NCBI RefSeq assembly: GCF_021568855.1
Contig: NZ_JAKGUG010000003.1
Span: 124,001 to 188,000 of the forward strand
Direction: 5' to 3'
DNA: 64,000 nt
DNA from: Dethiosulfovibrio russensis
GTDB lineage: Bacteria > Synergistota > Synergistia > Synergistales > Dethiosulfovibrionaceae
The notes under the pieces were generated by a model, which had not been told where the DNA came from, did no database searches, and worked only from the letters and a program-made list of their open reading frames with translations. Each line of letters begins with the position of its first letter. Position 1 is the stretch's first letter. Shown piece by piece: positions 51,675 through 62,205 of the stretch. Both the position numbers and the translations under genes were made by a program.

Positions 51675-54268
51675 TCTATATTTACCGCCAGCTCTCCGTC
51701 TTCAACGGAGACGGCGACCTCCATCGCGTCCCTCCGGTCGGCGATAATAGCCCTGGCTATCTTGCTCTCCAGGACGTGGCTTATGAATCTCTTCAGAGGT
51801 CTGGCGCCGTAGACCGGATCGTATCCGTCGGCTCCGATCTTTCTCATCGCCTCGTCGGTTACCTTCAGGATAACGTTTCTGTCCTTCAGGCGGGAGCGCA
51901 GGTCCTCGAGGAGCAGCTCCACTATGAGGACTATCTGTTCCTGGTTCAGAGGAGTGAACAGGACGATGTCGTCGACCCTGTTCAAGAACTCCGGGCGGAA
52001 ATGTCCTCTGAGCTCTCCCATGACCGAGTTCTTTACGTCCTGAGGAATCTCCCCGGATGGCATGATTCCCTGAAGCAACCTGGCGGAGCCTATATTGCTG
52101 GTCATTATTATCACGGTGTTCTTGAAGTCGACCGTTCTGCCGTGGCTGTCGGTTATCCTGCCGTCGTCCAGTATCTGCAGGAGGACGTTGAATACGTCCC
52201 TGTGGGCCTTCTCTATTTCGTCGAAGAGGACCACGCTGTAGGGCTTTCTGCGGACCGCTTCGGTGAGCTGACCTCCGTCTTCGTAACCCACGTATCCCGG
52301 AGGAGAGCCTATGAGACGAGCTACCGAGTGCTGTTCCATGTACTCGCTCATGTCGATCCTTACGATGTTCTCCTCCGTGTCGAAGAGGGATTCGGCCAGG
52401 GCTTTGGCCAGCTCGGTTTTGCCGACTCCTGTAGGTCCGAGGAATATGAAGGAACCTATGGGACGGCGTGGGTCTTTTATGCCGGATCTGGCTCTCATTA
52501 CGGCGTTGACTACCAGGTCCACCGCCTCGTCCTGGCCTATGACCCTGCGGTGTAGGATCTCGTCCAGTCGGAGAAGTTTTTCCCTCTCTCCCTCGACCAG
52601 TCGTGAGACGGGGATACCGGTCCACTTACTGACGATCTCGGAGACCTCCTCCTCGGTGACCTCTTCCCTGAGGAGCCTGGTCCCTCCGGATTCCTCCATG
52701 GCCCTCTCCCTTTCGGCCAGTTCCTTACGGAGTTCAGGAAGCCTTCCGTGTTTGAGCTCGGCGGCCCGGTTCAGGTCGTAGTTTCTCTCGGCTTCCTCGA
52801 TCTCTCGGCCGATTCGGTCTATCTCCTCTCGAACGGAACGGACCGACTGGATTCGTTCCTTTTCCGCCTCGTAGCGGGATCTGAGGGAGGCGGCCTCCTC
52901 TCGGAGGTCCTGGAGCTCCCTTTGGAGTTCCTTGAGCCTCTCTGCGCTGGCCTGGTCGTCCTCCTTCTTTAGGGCGGCCTCCTCGATCTCCAGTCTCATG
53001 ACCTTTCTGGAGACCCCGTCCAGCTCGGAGGGCATGGAGTCTATCTCGGTTCGGAGCATGGCACAGGACTCGTCTATGAGGTCTATGGCCTTGTCGGGAA
53101 GAAAACGGTCGGTTATATAGCGGTCCGACAGCACTACCGACGCTACCACGGCGCTGTCCGTTATCCTTACGCCGTGATGTACCTGAAAGCGTTCTCTGAG
53201 GCCTCTGAGTATGGATATGGCGTCCTCGACAGACGGAGGATTCACCATGACGGGCTGGAAACGCCTCTCCAGGGCGGCGTCTTTCTCTATGTAACGCCTG
53301 TATTCGTCCAGAGTGGTGGCTCCTATACAGTGGAGCTCCCCTCTGGCTAGCATGGGCTTGAGCATGTTGCCGGCGTCCATGGATCCCTCGGTCTTGCCGG
53401 CTCCGACTATGGTGTGGAGCTCGTCTATGAAGAGCAGAATCCGGCCGTCGCTTTCTCTGACCTCGTTAAGGACCGCTTTCAATCGTTCCTCGAACTCGCC
53501 TCGATACTTTGCTCCGGCGACCAGGGAACCCATGTCCAGCGCGAAGACCCCGTGTCCCTTGACGCTGTCAGGAACATCTCCGTTCAGTATTCTCTGGGCC
53601 AGGCCTTCCACTATCGCCGTCTTGCCCACGCCTGGCTCGCCTATGAGGACGGGGTTGTTCTTTGTCTTTCTAGACAGAATACGGATGACCCTCAGGATCT
53701 CCTCGTCTCGCCCTATGACGGGATCGAGTTTACCGTTTTTGGCCTGTTCGACCAGGTCTACTCCGTATTTCTTCAGTGCCTCGTAGGTGGTCTCGGGGGT
53801 GGCGCTCTGCACCCTCTGATTTCCTCGAAGGGAGGTGAGTGCCTTTAGGAAACGATCTCTGTCGACGCCGCAGGAACGGAGCAGTTCCGCCACCGGGTCT
53901 GGGGCTCCGTTCACCATGGCACCGAATATGTGCTCCACCGATACGTATTCGTCCTTGAGCTCCTTCGCCCTTTCCTGGGCGGACAGCAGCATTCTCGACA
54001 GCCTCTGGGAGACGTAGATCTTCTCTGGATCGTAGCCGCCTCCGCTTATCCGGGGCTTCTTTGACAGAGCGTCTCGTAGAGATGTCCTCACCGGCTCGAT
54101 CGGGACGTCCATCCTGTCGAACAGGGATGGGACCAGGCCGTCCTCCTGAGAGAGCAACGCCGACAGGAGGTGCTCGACGTCGACCTCCTGGTGTCCTTCT
54201 CTTATGGAGATGTCCTTGGCGGCCGAGAGGGCCTCTTGGGATTTTAAAGTCATTTTCTGTAGGTCCAT
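51671..54268 (-). CDS. clpB: ATP-dependent disaggregase ClpB
   Basis: 865 residues. Double Clp_N domain (1-145), first AAA+ with GEPGVGKT (210-217), the long coiled-coil middle domain (about 400-525) that separates ClpB from ClpA/C, and a second AAA+ with [16 protein letters not shown]. No ClpP-binding loop is evident. It rescues aggregated proteins with DnaK. The ATG at 54268 has GAGGAGG upstream; an upstream in-frame ATG would overlap the promoter. No CIRCE element is seen. Confidence 0.97.
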   Translation of the reverse strand: MDLQKMTLKSQEALSAAKDISIREGHQEVDVEHLLSALLSQEDGLVPSLFDRMDVPIEPVRTSLRDALSKKPRISGGGYDPEKIYVSQRLSRMLLSAQERAKELKDEYVSVEHIFGAMVNGAPDPVAELLRSCGVDRDRFLKALTSLRGNQRVQSATPETTYEALKKYGVDLVEQAKNGKLDPVIGRDEEILRVIRILSRKTKNNPVLIGEPGVGKTAIVEGLAQRILNGDVPDSVKGHGVFALDMGSLVAGAKYRGEFEERLKAVLNEVRESDGRILLFIDELHTIVGAGKTEGSMDAGNMLKPMLARGELHCIGATTLDEYRRYIEKDAALERRFQPVMVNPPSVEDAISILRGLRERFQVHHGVRITDSAVVASVVLSDRYITDRFLPDKAIDLIDESCAMLRTEIDSMPSELDGVSRKVMRLEIEEAALKKEDDQASAERLKELQRELQDLREEAASLRSRYEAEKERIQSVRSVREEIDRIGREIEEAERNYDLNRAAELKHGRLPELRKELAERERAMEESGGTRLLREEVTEEEVSEIVSKWTGIPVSRLVEGEREKLLRLDEILHRRVIGQDEAVDLVVNAVMRARSGIKDPRRPIGSFIFLGPTGVGKTELAKALAESLFDTEENIVRIDMSEYMEQHSVARLIGSPPGYVGYEDGGQLTEAVRRKPYSVVLFDEIEKAHRDVFNVLLQILDDGRITDSHGRTVDFKNTVIIMTSNIGSARLLQGIMPSGEIPQDVKNSVMGELRGHFRPEFLNRVDDIVLFTPLNQEQIVLIVELLLEDLRSRLKDRNVILKVTDEAMRKIGADGYDPVYGARPLKRFISHVLESKIARAIIADRRDAMEVAVSVEDGELAVNID

Positions 54269-54304
54269 GGGGTAAGCCTCCTCTTGTTTGACCTTTCTTG
54301 ACGC

Positions 54305-54333
54305 ATAATACAAGGTCAGTCTTGGTCAGTCAA
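54305..54333 (-). promoter_or_regulatory. Sigma-70 promoter of clpB
   Basis: On the minus strand TTGACT (54333-54328), a 17-base spacer and TATTAT (54310-54305), about 35 bases before the clpB ATG. The spacer holds GACCAAGACTGACC, with GACTGACC-like repeats next to the -35. No heat-shock (CIRCE or sigma-32) signal is obvious. Confidence 0.75.
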
Positions 54334-54339
54334 GGGGGT

Positions 54340-54366
54340 AAAAAAAAAGCGGCCGAAGCCGCTTTT
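54340..54366 (-). terminator. Terminator of cysS
   Basis: On the minus strand GCGGC, loop TTCG, GCCGC then eight T's. It separates cysS from the clpB promoter just downstream. Confidence 0.88.
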
Positions 54367-54381
54367 AGATCGTTATTAGGT

Positions 54382-55791
54382 CTATATCTTTTTCTTCCAC
54401 TTGGTTCCCTGTGGGGTGTCCTCGAGTATGACTCCCTTGGCCGCCAGTTGATCTCTTATGGCGTCGGACGTGGCGAAGTCCTTGGCGGATCGGGCTTCCT
54501 CTCTCTTTCGGATCAGGGACTCGATCTCCTCCGAGTCGTCGTCTTGGCCGTCCGAATCCAGGTCTATAAGGCCCATTATTGAGTCGACGTCCCGGAAGAA
54601 GTCCTCTATAGCCTTTATCCCCTCCGAGGACAGAGAGTCGTTGCCCTTGAGGTGGCCGTTCACTGTGGAGACTGCTTCGAATATATGTCCTATGGCACCG
54701 GCGGTGTTGAAGTCGTCGTCCATGGCCGCCACGAAATCGTCCCTGTGCCGCTTTATGGACTCGACTATGTCGTCCTGTTCCTGAGAATGAGGACGGTTGT
54801 CGACGGCGTAACGGAAGTCGCTCCAGCAGTTGTGGAGCCTTTCCAGGGCGGCGGTGGCCTGCTGGAGGCCCTCGGGACCGAAGTTGACCGGCGACCTATA
54901 GTGGGCGCTGAGCATGAACATCCTTATGGCAAGAGGGGAGTAGTGTTTTCTGGCCTCCCTGGCGGTCATGAAGTTGCCCAGAGACTTGGACATCTTTTCC
55001 TTGTCTATGAGGATATATTCGTTGTGGAGCCAGTAGCGTACGAAGATCTCCTCCGTGGCGGCCTCCGCCTGGGCTATCTCGTTTTCGTGGTGGGGAAAGG
55101 TCAGGTCCGTCCCTCCCGAGTGGATGTCCAGGGTGTTGCCCAGGTATTTCATGGCCATGGCGCTGCACTCGATATGCCAGCCCGGTCGTCCCTTGCCCCA
55201 GGGGCTGTCCCAGGCCGGTTCTCCCGGCTTCTGGGCCTTCCAGAGGACGAAGTCGAGGGGGTTTCTCTTGGAGCTGTTTACCTCTATCCTGGACCCGGAC
55301 TGGAGTTCTTCGATGTTCTGTCGGGAGAGTTTGCCGTATTCCGGGAAGGAGGATACGTCGAAATAGACGACCCCGTCGACCTCGTAGGCGTGTCCCGATC
55401 CCTCCAGCCGTTTTACCAGGTCGATAATTTCCTCGATGTGTTCAGTGGCCCTGGGGTAGTGGGTGGCCCTCTTTATGCCAAGAGCGTCGGCGTCCTCGAA
55501 GTAATCCGCGATGGTCTTCTCCGCCAGCTCCTGGACCGTTATTCCCATCTCGTTGGCGCGGTTTATCATCTTGTCGTCAACGTCGGTAAAGTTCTGGACG
55601 AAGGTTACCCTGTAGCCCGAGAATTCCATGTAACGTCTAAGGACATCGAAGACGATGAAGGGTCTGGCGTTGCCTATATGAAAGTAGTCGTAAACCGTCG
55701 GGCCGCAGCTGTAAAAGCCGACCTCGCCGTCCTTTAGGGGAACGAAGGGCTCTTTTTTTCTGGTTAGATCGTTGTACAGTACAAGACTCAT
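54382..55791 (-). CDS. cysS: Cysteinyl-tRNA synthetase
   Basis: 469 residues of class I. HIGH motif HIGNARPF, zinc ligands including the cysteine of YSCGPTVYDYFHIG and of GWHIECSAM, HHENEIAQ, and KMSKSLGNF. A DALR-type helical domain and a short C-terminal domain follow. It attaches cysteine to tRNA-Cys. GGAGG precedes the ATG; it is a single-gene unit with its own promoter and terminator, and no T-box leader. Confidence 0.97.
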   Translation of the reverse strand: MSLVLYNDLTRKKEPFVPLKDGEVGFYSCGPTVYDYFHIGNARPFIVFDVLRRYMEFSGYRVTFVQNFTDVDDKMINRANEMGITVQELAEKTIADYFEDADALGIKRATHYPRATEHIEEIIDLVKRLEGSGHAYEVDGVVYFDVSSFPEYGKLSRQNIEELQSGSRIEVNSSKRNPLDFVLWKAQKPGEPAWDSPWGKGRPGWHIECSAMAMKYLGNTLDIHSGGTDLTFPHHENEIAQAEAATEEIFVRYWLHNEYILIDKEKMSKSLGNFMTAREARKHYSPLAIRMFMLSAHYRSPVNFGPEGLQQATAALERLHNCWSDFRYAVDNRPHSQEQDDIVESIKRHRDDFVAAMDDDFNTAGAIGHIFEAVSTVNGHLKGNDSLSSEGIKAIEDFFRDVDSIMGLIDLDSDGQDDDSEEIESLIRKREEARSAKDFATSDAIRDQLAAKGVILEDTPQGTKWKKKI

Positions 55792-55847
55792 GACGTGAAA
55801 CCTCCATCTTTTCGTTTGGGTGGAACTGGATTTCCAGATACATACTG

Positions 55848-55876
55848 ATTATACTGTTCCTCTAATATTTTGCCAC
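55848..55876 (-). promoter_or_regulatory. Promoter of cysS
   Basis: On the minus strand GTGGCA (55876-55871), a 17-base spacer and a perfect TATAAT (55853-55848), about 57 bases before the cysS ATG. Confidence 0.65.
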
Positions 55877-55902
55877 TTTTTCACCTATGTTCGGAGGTAG
55901 CC

Positions 55903-57372
55903 ATGACGGATCGACTGGAACGTCTCAAAAAATTGGTACGAACCTTTCCCAACAGGCCGGGGGTCTATCTCATGCACGACTCCGACGGAGAGATTATATA
56001 TGTGGGCAAGGCTAAATCGCTTAAGAAGAGGGTCTCGTCCTACTTCCGCCATGCTTCCGGCTACGCTTCTCCCAGGCTCAGAAAACTGGTGGCCTCCATA
56101 GAGGATATCTCCACCATAAGGACCGAGACCGAGGCTGAGGCACTGATAGTGGAGTCCCGTCTGATAAAGAAAATAATGCCCTTTTTCAACGTAGATCTCA
56201 AGATGAACGAACGGTATCCATACGTACACGTCACAGACGACGATTTCCCCAGGCTGGAGGTAACTCTCCGTAAGGGCGAGGGGCTCCATATAGGCCCCTA
56301 TGTAAGCGCCGGAGAGCTTCGAAGAGTGCTGAGGCTGATCGAGAGGTATTTCCCCCTCAGGACCTGCAGACACGATTTTTCCAAGGTTCATCTGACTCGC
56401 CCCTGCCTGAGGCACTCTCTGGGAAAGTGTTTAGCTCCCTGCGTGGGCTTCTGTTCCAAAGGAGAATACGGCGACGTCCTAGACGACGTGGTACTGTTGC
56501 TTCGTGGACAGACTCTGGAGGTGACCGATAGGCTCAGAAAGAGGATGGACAGGAGGGCCAGAGAGATGAGGTTCGAGGAGGCGGCGAGGCTCAGGGATAC
56601 CCTGAGGGCCCTGTGGCGTTTCTCCAGACAGAAGGTGTCGGCCACCCTGTCCGCCGATCTGGACGAGGATACCTGGCAGGTACTTTGCGATCTTCAGGGA
56701 ATCGTCGGTTTGCCCACCGTCCCATGGCGTATCGACGGTTTCGACATATCCCATTCGTCGGGACACGAGACCTACGGGGTGGTAGTGGTCTTCGAACAGG
56801 GGCTCCCCAATCCATCCCTCTACAGACGCTTCGGCATAAGGGAGGTCCAGGGCATAGACGATTTCAGGTCAATGAAGGAGACCGTGACCAGGAGATACAG
56901 AAAATGTCTCGAGGGAGAGGCGCCTCTTCCTCAGCTCATACTGATAGACGGAGGTCCCGAACAGCTTCGCTTCGCCTACGAGGCCCTGTCGGAGCTGGGG
57001 CTTTCGATTCCGGTGATATCTCTAGCGAAGAGGGAGGAGCTCGTCTTTACCCTGGATTCGGAGGAGCCTATCGAACTGGAGAGAAACGACCCTGTCTTGA
57101 GGTTGCTCCAGAGGGTGAGGGACGAGTCCCATCGCTACGCCATAACGACCCACAGAGGGAAGAGACAGGAAAGGCTGAGACGCTCCGCCCTAGAGGAGAT
57201 TCCCGGAATAGGTAAGCGTAGGGCAGCCGCCCTTCTTGCTCGATTCGGAAGCGTCCAGCAGATTGCCAGGCTCGGAGAATCCGCTCTTATGGAGGTCCCC
57301 GGAATAGGGGAATCCCACGCCAGGAATATATTGAGACATCTCGGAGGTCTCGACGATGAAAAGCAGGGTTGA
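55903..57372 (+). CDS. uvrC: Excinuclease ABC subunit C, short form
   Basis: 489 residues against about 560-610 in the family. GIY-YIG nuclease (GVYLMHDSDGEIIYVGKAK, Glu84), a cysteine set C155, C168, C176 and C180 that matches the iron-sulfur site reported for E. coli UvrC, and the UVR motif (about 211-240). The RNase H-like nuclease follows almost at once (D281 in GFDISHSSG, ILIDGGPEQL, ESHRYAITTHR), then two HhH motifs (IPGIGKRRAAAL, VPGIGESHARNI). The segment usually between UVR and nuclease is missing. ATG 55903 follows GGAGG. It overlaps ribD by 17 bases. Confidence 0.93.
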   Translation: MTDRLERLKKLVRTFPNRPGVYLMHDSDGEIIYVGKAKSLKKRVSSYFRHASGYASPRLRKLVASIEDISTIRTETEAEALIVESRLIKKIMPFFNVDLKMNERYPYVHVTDDDFPRLEVTLRKGEGLHIGPYVSAGELRRVLRLIERYFPLRTCRHDFSKVHLTRPCLRHSLGKCLAPCVGFCSKGEYGDVLDDVVLLLRGQTLEVTDRLRKRMDRRAREMRFEEAARLRDTLRALWRFSRQKVSATLSADLDEDTWQVLCDLQGIVGLPTVPWRIDGFDISHSSGHETYGVVVVFEQGLPNPSLYRRFGIREVQGIDDFRSMKETVTRRYRKCLEGEAPLPQLILIDGGPEQLRFAYEALSELGLSIPVISLAKREELVFTLDSEEPIELERNDPVLRLLQRVRDESHRYAITTHRGKRQERLRRSALEEIPGIGKRRAAALLARFGSVQQIARLGESALMEVPGIGESHARNILRHLGGLDDEKQG

Positions 57373-58426
57373 AGACGTCACCTATATGAGGAGAGCCCTC
57401 AGCTTGGCCATGAGAGGGACCGGCTACACGTCCCCTAACCCCATGGTCGGATGCGTCATAGCGAGGGACGGCGAGATACTGGGGGAAGGGTACCACCGTC
57501 GTTGCGGAGCCCTTCACGCGGAGAGGGAGGCGTTGATGTCCGCAGCTGAAGGGGTAGCGGGGGCCACTGCCTACGTGACGCTTGAGCCCTGTTCCCATCA
57601 CGGCAAGACTCCACCCTGTGCTCCCGCCCTGGTGGAGGCCGGCATAGCGAGGTGTGTCGTGGCGACGGTAGACCCGGACCCCAGGGTTTCTGGGCGGGGT
57701 ATCGAGATACTTCGTTCCGCCGGGGTGGATGTGTCCGTCGGAGTTTTGGAGGAAGAGTGTCGATGGCTCAACAGAGGGTTTATCAAAGGAGCCCTCGCCG
57801 GTTTGCCCTGGGTGACGGTAAAGGCCGCCATCAGTCTGGACGGCGATATGTCCCTCCCGGACGGGAAAAGCAAGTGGATAACCAACGGCACCTCCAGGGT
57901 AAAGGCTCATCTGCTCAGGTCCGAATCGGATGCGGTCATGGTCGGCAGGGGCACGGTAACCGCGGACGACCCCGCCTTGACAGTGAGGGATGCTCCAGGA
58001 AGGTCGCCTATTCCCGTCGTGATCGGAGGGGTCGATGAAAATCGGCGTGTCTTTCTGGACGATAGATGTATAATCTATACAAAACGATTCGCAGGGCTAA
58101 AGGGAGAGAGAGTGATCCCAGAAAAGAACGGACAGGTCGATCTGGAGACGGTCCTGAGAGATCTCTACGGATCTGGAGTCAGGAGACTACTGGTGGAGGG
58201 CGGAGGGCGTATCATATCGTCCCTTCTGAATGACGGTCTCGTCGATGAGGTCTCCTTGTTCGTCGCCCCCAAGATTATGGGGCAGGGGCAGACGATGACG
58301 CCCGGCATGATTTTGTCCTCGATGGAGGAGTCGATGAATTTATCTCTGATCTCGTGCAGAGGTCAGGATGGAGATCTATGGCTGGAGGGGGTTTTCCCTT
58401 GTTCACGGGACTTATTGAAACGGTAG
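57356..58426 (+). CDS. ribD: Bifunctional riboflavin deaminase/reductase RibD
   Basis: 356 residues. The N-terminal deaminase has the zinc site HAERE and PCSHHGKTPPC; the C-terminal reductase has VKAAISLDGDMSL, TNGTSRVKAH and RGTVTADDPAL. It carries out the second and third steps of the GTP branch of riboflavin synthesis. It starts within the end of uvrC with GGAGG upstream, and overlaps ribE. No FMN riboswitch lies before it. Confidence 0.96.
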   Translation: MKSRVEDVTYMRRALSLAMRGTGYTSPNPMVGCVIARDGEILGEGYHRRCGALHAEREALMSAAEGVAGATAYVTLEPCSHHGKTPPCAPALVEAGIARCVVATVDPDPRVSGRGIEILRSAGVDVSVGVLEEECRWLNRGFIKGALAGLPWVTVKAAISLDGDMSLPDGKSKWITNGTSRVKAHLLRSESDAVMVGRGTVTADDPALTVRDAPGRSPIPVVIGGVDENRRVFLDDRCIIYTKRFAGLKGERVIPEKNGQVDLETVLRDLYGSGVRRLLVEGGGRIISSLLNDGLVDEVSLFVAPKIMGQGQTMTPGMILSSMEESMNLSLISCRGQDGDLWLEGVFPCSRDLLKR

Positions 58427-59052
58427 GAACGGTTCGTTCCATCGGGAGGAGAGACGGGGTCTTCGTGATCTCAGTCGACGCCGGTTCCATGGCGGATACG
58501 CTCTTTCGAGGAGAGTCCATCGCGGTCTCCGGTGCCTGTCTGACCGTAAGGTCGTCCGGAGGGGGGCGATTCGAGGCAGACGTGACCGAGGAGACCATGA
58601 AGAGAACTCGATTTCTCTCTCTCAGGCCCGGAGACAGGGTGAACCTGGAGAGGGCTCTCAGGCTGGACAGCGGTCTGGACGGGCATATAGTGACGGGGCA
58701 TGTGGATGGAACGGCGATATTGAGGTCTTTCGTCCGTTCTGGCGGTTCGTCCGAGATGATCTTCGAGATTCCGTCGGAACTGGAGAGATACGTCGTCCAC
58801 AAGGGGTCCATCGCATTGGACGGCATCAGCCTGACGATAGCGTCTTTGGACGGTCCTCTGGTCTCCGTGGCGGTGATACCGACCACCCTGAGCGATACCA
58901 ATCTGTCCAACCTATCTATAGGGGGCGTTGTTAACCTGGAGGTCGACGTGTTAGGACGTTACGTCGAGCGCCTTCTGGGTTTGAAGGTAGAGGAGAGCTC
59001 CCCCCGTGGGGGGGGATTGAGCATTGAACGACTTGACGAAATCGGATGGTGA
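58399..59052 (+). CDS. ribE: Riboflavin synthase alpha chain
   Basis: 217 residues in two lumazine-binding barrels; the first begins [10 protein letters not shown] and the second near [12 protein letters not shown]. It makes riboflavin from two molecules of 6,7-dimethyl-8-ribityllumazine. TTG at 58399 gives the conserved N-terminus with GGAGGG upstream, so it lies within the last 28 bases of ribD. It overlaps ribBA by seven bases. Confidence 0.93.
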   Translation: MFTGLIETVGTVRSIGRRDGVFVISVDAGSMADTLFRGESIAVSGACLTVRSSGGGRFEADVTEETMKRTRFLSLRPGDRVNLERALRLDSGLDGHIVTGHVDGTAILRSFVRSGGSSEMIFEIPSELERYVVHKGSIALDGISLTIASLDGPLVSVAVIPTTLSDTNLSNLSIGGVVNLEVDVLGRYVERLLGLKVEESSPRGGGLSIERLDEIGW

Positions 59053-60296
59053 CGGCTGTGAGTTCGAATAAAGACATTTTCGCTTCCATCGAGGAAGCCA
59101 TAGAGGATATATCTAAAGGTAGGATGGTCGTCGTCGTGGACGACGAGGACAGGGAAAACGAGGGCGATCTAGTGATGGCAGCCGAATGTGCCACCGCCGA
59201 GTCGGTAAACTTCATGATCCGCTACGCCAGAGGTCTGGTCTGCGTACCAATAACGGAAGAGCAGGCCTCCCAGGTCGGTCTGGAGCCGATGGTGAGGGAT
59301 GGAAGCGACCGTCACGGTACGGCTTTCACCGTCAGCGTGGATCTTCGAGAAGGAACGACCACCGGCATATCGGCGGAGGAAAGGGCCATGACGGCCAGGG
59401 CCTTGGCCAATCCCGAGACAGTGCCTTCCGATCTGATGAGACCGGGGCATATATTCCCTCTCGTAGGAAGAAACGGGGGGGTACTTAAAAGGTCGGGACA
59501 CACCGAAGCGGCGGTGGACCTGGCGAGGTTGGCCGGAATGAGTCCCGCCGGGATGATATGCGAGATCATAAAAGACGACGGATCCATGGCAAGGCTGACC
59601 GACCTCGGTGAATTTTGCCGCGAACACGGTCTCAAGCTGATCTCGATAAGGGATCTCATAAGATACAGGACAGAGAGGACCGTTTTGGTGGAGAAGGTAG
59701 CAGAGATAGTCCTTCCCACCGAGTACGGCGATTTCAAGGCCCATGCCTACAGGAGTCTTTTAGAGGACGTGCCGGACAAGCTTCACATAGCCTTGGTGAA
59801 GGGCGATCTCGCTGGAGAAGATCCCGTTCTGGTAAGGGTCCACTCCGAGTGCATGACGGGAGACGTCTTCGGATCCCTACGATGCGACTGCGGTCCTCAG
59901 CTTCACGCCGCCCTTCGTGCGGTGGAAAAGGAAGGCAGAGGGGTTGTGCTGTATATGCGTCAGGAAGGCAGGGGGATCGGCTTATTGGAAAAGCTGAAGG
60001 CCTACCGTCTCCAGGAGGAGGGGATGGATACGGTGGACGCCAACGTCGCCCTTGGTCATAAACCGGATCTCCGGGATTACGGACTGGGCGCCCAGATACT
60101 TAAGGACCTCGGGCTTTCCAGTATCAGGCTTATGACCAACAATCCCCTCAAGGTCGTGGGGTTGGAGGGATACGGTCTGACCATAGAGGAACGGGTTCCG
60201 GTGATAATAGAGCCGAACGAACATAACCGCAGATATCTGGCTACCAAGGAAGCCCGCATGGGGCACGTCCTTCACCTTAAGGATATTTTGAACTGA
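59046..60296 (+). CDS. ribBA: Bifunctional DHBP synthase / GTP cyclohydrolase II
   Basis: 416 residues. RibB domain (1-205): [44 protein letters not shown], all active residues apparently kept. RibA domain (206-416): zinc cysteines in [20 protein letters not shown] and [15 protein letters not shown]. It starts both branches of riboflavin synthesis. ATG at 59046 overlaps the ribE stop. Its RibB half duplicates the riboswitch-controlled gene at 51036. Confidence 0.95.
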   Translation: MVTAVSSNKDIFASIEEAIEDISKGRMVVVVDDEDRENEGDLVMAAECATAESVNFMIRYARGLVCVPITEEQASQVGLEPMVRDGSDRHGTAFTVSVDLREGTTTGISAEERAMTARALANPETVPSDLMRPGHIFPLVGRNGGVLKRSGHTEAAVDLARLAGMSPAGMICEIIKDDGSMARLTDLGEFCREHGLKLISIRDLIRYRTERTVLVEKVAEIVLPTEYGDFKAHAYRSLLEDVPDKLHIALVKGDLAGEDPVLVRVHSECMTGDVFGSLRCDCGPQLHAALRAVEKEGRGVVLYMRQEGRGIGLLEKLKAYRLQEEGMDTVDANVALGHKPDLRDYGLGAQILKDLGLSSIRLMTNNPLKVVGLEGYGLTIEERVPVIIEPNEHNRRYLATKEARMGHVLHLKDILN

Positions 60297-60309
60297 GAGG
60301 AGCTGCGTC

Positions 60310-62072
<1,763 letters not shown>

Positions 62073-62079
62073 TCTTATA

Positions 62080-62112
62080 GGAAAAACGCCGGCTTCTGGC
62101 CGGCGTTTTTCC
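62080..62112. terminator. Bidirectional terminator after serS
   Basis: A perfect 14-base inverted repeat, GGAAAAACGCCGGC and GCCGGCGTTTTTCC, with loop TTCTG. The A and T runs at the ends allow termination from both sides. Confidence 0.9.
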
Positions 62113-62141
62113 TGGAAAATAGCTGGGTCCGCTGGTACAAT
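62113..62141 (+). promoter_or_regulatory. Likely promoter of the glycosyltransferase fusion gene
   Basis: TGGAAA (62113-62118), a 17-base spacer and TACAAT (62136-62141), about 60 bases before the GTG start. The -35 match is weak. Confidence 0.45.
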
Positions 62142-62205
62142 AGAAACGATGTTATATAGAGCGGTACTCCAAAGGGAGTATCCTTGAAGGGAGCCTTTTT
62201 TCGTC

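Noticed and set aside
50963-52555. 530-codon plus-strand frame running through ribB and opposite clpB
   Set aside because: It crosses two well-supported genes in the wrong frames and its protein is low-complexity; it is a shadow.
55903-57372. uvrC as a pseudogene because it is short
   Set aside because: The frame is unbroken and every catalytic and C-terminal motif is present; the shortening is one clean internal loss.
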